Source of the DNA: Actinomycetes bacterium
GTDB lineage: Bacteria; Actinomycetota; Acidimicrobiia; Acidimicrobiales; Acidimicrobiaceae
Reading direction: 5' to 3'
Length of the DNA stretch: 5,721 nucleotides
Assembly (NCBI GenBank): GCA_021819025.1
Contig: JAKASN010000150.1
Span: forward strand, 1 to 5,721
The notes under the pieces were generated by a model. That model saw only the letters and a program-made list of their open reading frames with translations. It had not been told where the DNA came from and did not search any database. Numbering within the stretch: position 1 is the first letter of the stretch; each line of letters opens with the position of its first letter. The position numbers were made by a program, and so were the translations under genes. Shown here piece after piece: positions 5,335-5,721 of this stretch.

Positions 5335-5721
5335 CAGAGTACCTTTCCAGGGTTGAGGATTCCCGCTGGATCGAAGGCGGCTTTAATGCGCCGCATCAGC
5401 TCCAGTTTCTGAGGATCTTCGAGTTCGATCAAATACTTGCGCTTCTCACTTCCGATGCCATGCTCAGCGGAAATCGATCCTCCCAGAGCGAGACCGTAGT
5501 TGAGCATCTCGCGAATGACCTCAAATCTCTTGATCTCGTCGGGCTGGAAGATCGAAAAGTGTACGTTGCCATCACCGACATGACCAGCCGCAGAGATGAA
5601 ACTCCCCGAATCGGCGGCAATTCTGGCGACCTTATCGAGATAGAGAGGGATCTCTCCTCGCGGCACCACCACGTCGACGAGGTCGTTGGCGCCCAAGCTT
5701 TTGCTCACCCAGAAGGCGCTC
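5334..5721 (-). CDS. FAD-binding 2-hydroxyacid dehydrogenase/oxidase (GlcD/D-LDH type), C-terminal part
   Basis: These are the last 128 residues of a flavoprotein of the family that includes glycolate oxidase subunit GlcD, D-lactate dehydrogenase and D-2-hydroxyglutarate dehydrogenase, usually about 450-480 residues; the FAD-binding N-terminus lies beyond the right edge. The visible part is the FAD-linked oxidase C-terminal domain: GHVGDGNVH (visible residues 46-54), whose histidines bind the metal and substrate in the family, GGSISAEHGIGSEKRKYL (80-97) with the conserved Glu-His, and MRRIKAAFDPAGILNPGKVL (109-128), the standard C-terminus. The family oxidises 2-hydroxyacids to 2-oxoacids and passes electrons through FAD to an acceptor. 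The stop TGA overlaps the ATG of the IlvX-type gene by one base, so the two products probably act on related compounds. Which hydroxyacid is used cannot be told from this part. Confidence 0.95.
   Translation of the reverse strand, partial: SAFWVSKSLGANDLVDVVVPRGEIPLYLDKVARIAADSGSFISAAGHVGDGNVHFSIFQPDEIKRFEVIREMLNYGLALGGSISAEHGIGSEKRKYLIELEDPQKLELMRRIKAAFDPAGILNPGKVL
5342..5348 (-). promoter_or_regulatory. Ribosome-binding site of the IlvX-type gene within the dehydrogenase gene
   Basis: The minus strand reads GGAAAGG, seven bases before ATG 5334, in the last codons of the dehydrogenase (Gly-Lys-Val). Together with the TGATG overlap, it indicates that ribosomes ending the dehydrogenase can restart on the IlvX-type gene. 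Confidence 0.6.

Overview
The window looks like part of a bacterial, probably actinobacterial, chromosome of moderate GC content. The lineage is inferred from family resemblance only: a CtpE-like cation P-type ATPase, a thiamine-diphosphate enzyme very like mycobacterial IlvX, and an OsmC-family protein of a type I associate with actinobacteria. GC appears lower than in mycobacteria, so a less GC-rich actinobacterial group is possible, but I cannot place it. I see no mobile element, CRISPR array, tRNA or rRNA.

Layout. (1) Bases 1-1293, minus strand: the N-terminal 431 residues of a P-type ATPase, running off the left edge. (2) 1294-1861: a 568-base gap between divergent genes, holding small inverted repeats and, just before the next gene, a strong ribosome-binding site with a nine-codon minicistron. 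(3) 1862-2668, plus strand: a GNAT-family acetyltransferase. (4) 2669-3189: a 521-base gap between convergent genes, with a long hairpin after the acetyltransferase gene, a minus-strand Rho-independent terminator, and open stretches that may be gene remnants. (5) 3190-5721, minus strand: a likely operon read from right to left. It holds the C-terminal end of an FAD-linked 2-hydroxyacid dehydrogenase, an IlvX-type ThDP enzyme overlapping it by one base (TGATG), and, after 87 bases, an OsmC-family protein.

How the genes may work together. The flavin dehydrogenase family oxidises 2-hydroxyacids to 2-oxoacids, and 2-oxoacids are the usual substrates of ThDP decarboxylases and carboligases. The tight overlap therefore suggests one short catabolic path: hydroxyacid to oxoacid to aldehyde or carboligation product. 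The OsmC protein could protect against peroxide in the same transcript. The ATPase and acetyltransferase have no evident link to this path. No clearly new multi-gene system is visible. The points most worth checking are the dehydrogenase-IlvX coupling, the Gln in the ATPase M4 motif, the in-frame minicistron before the acetyltransferase, and the undefined stretches between OsmC and the acetyltransferase.
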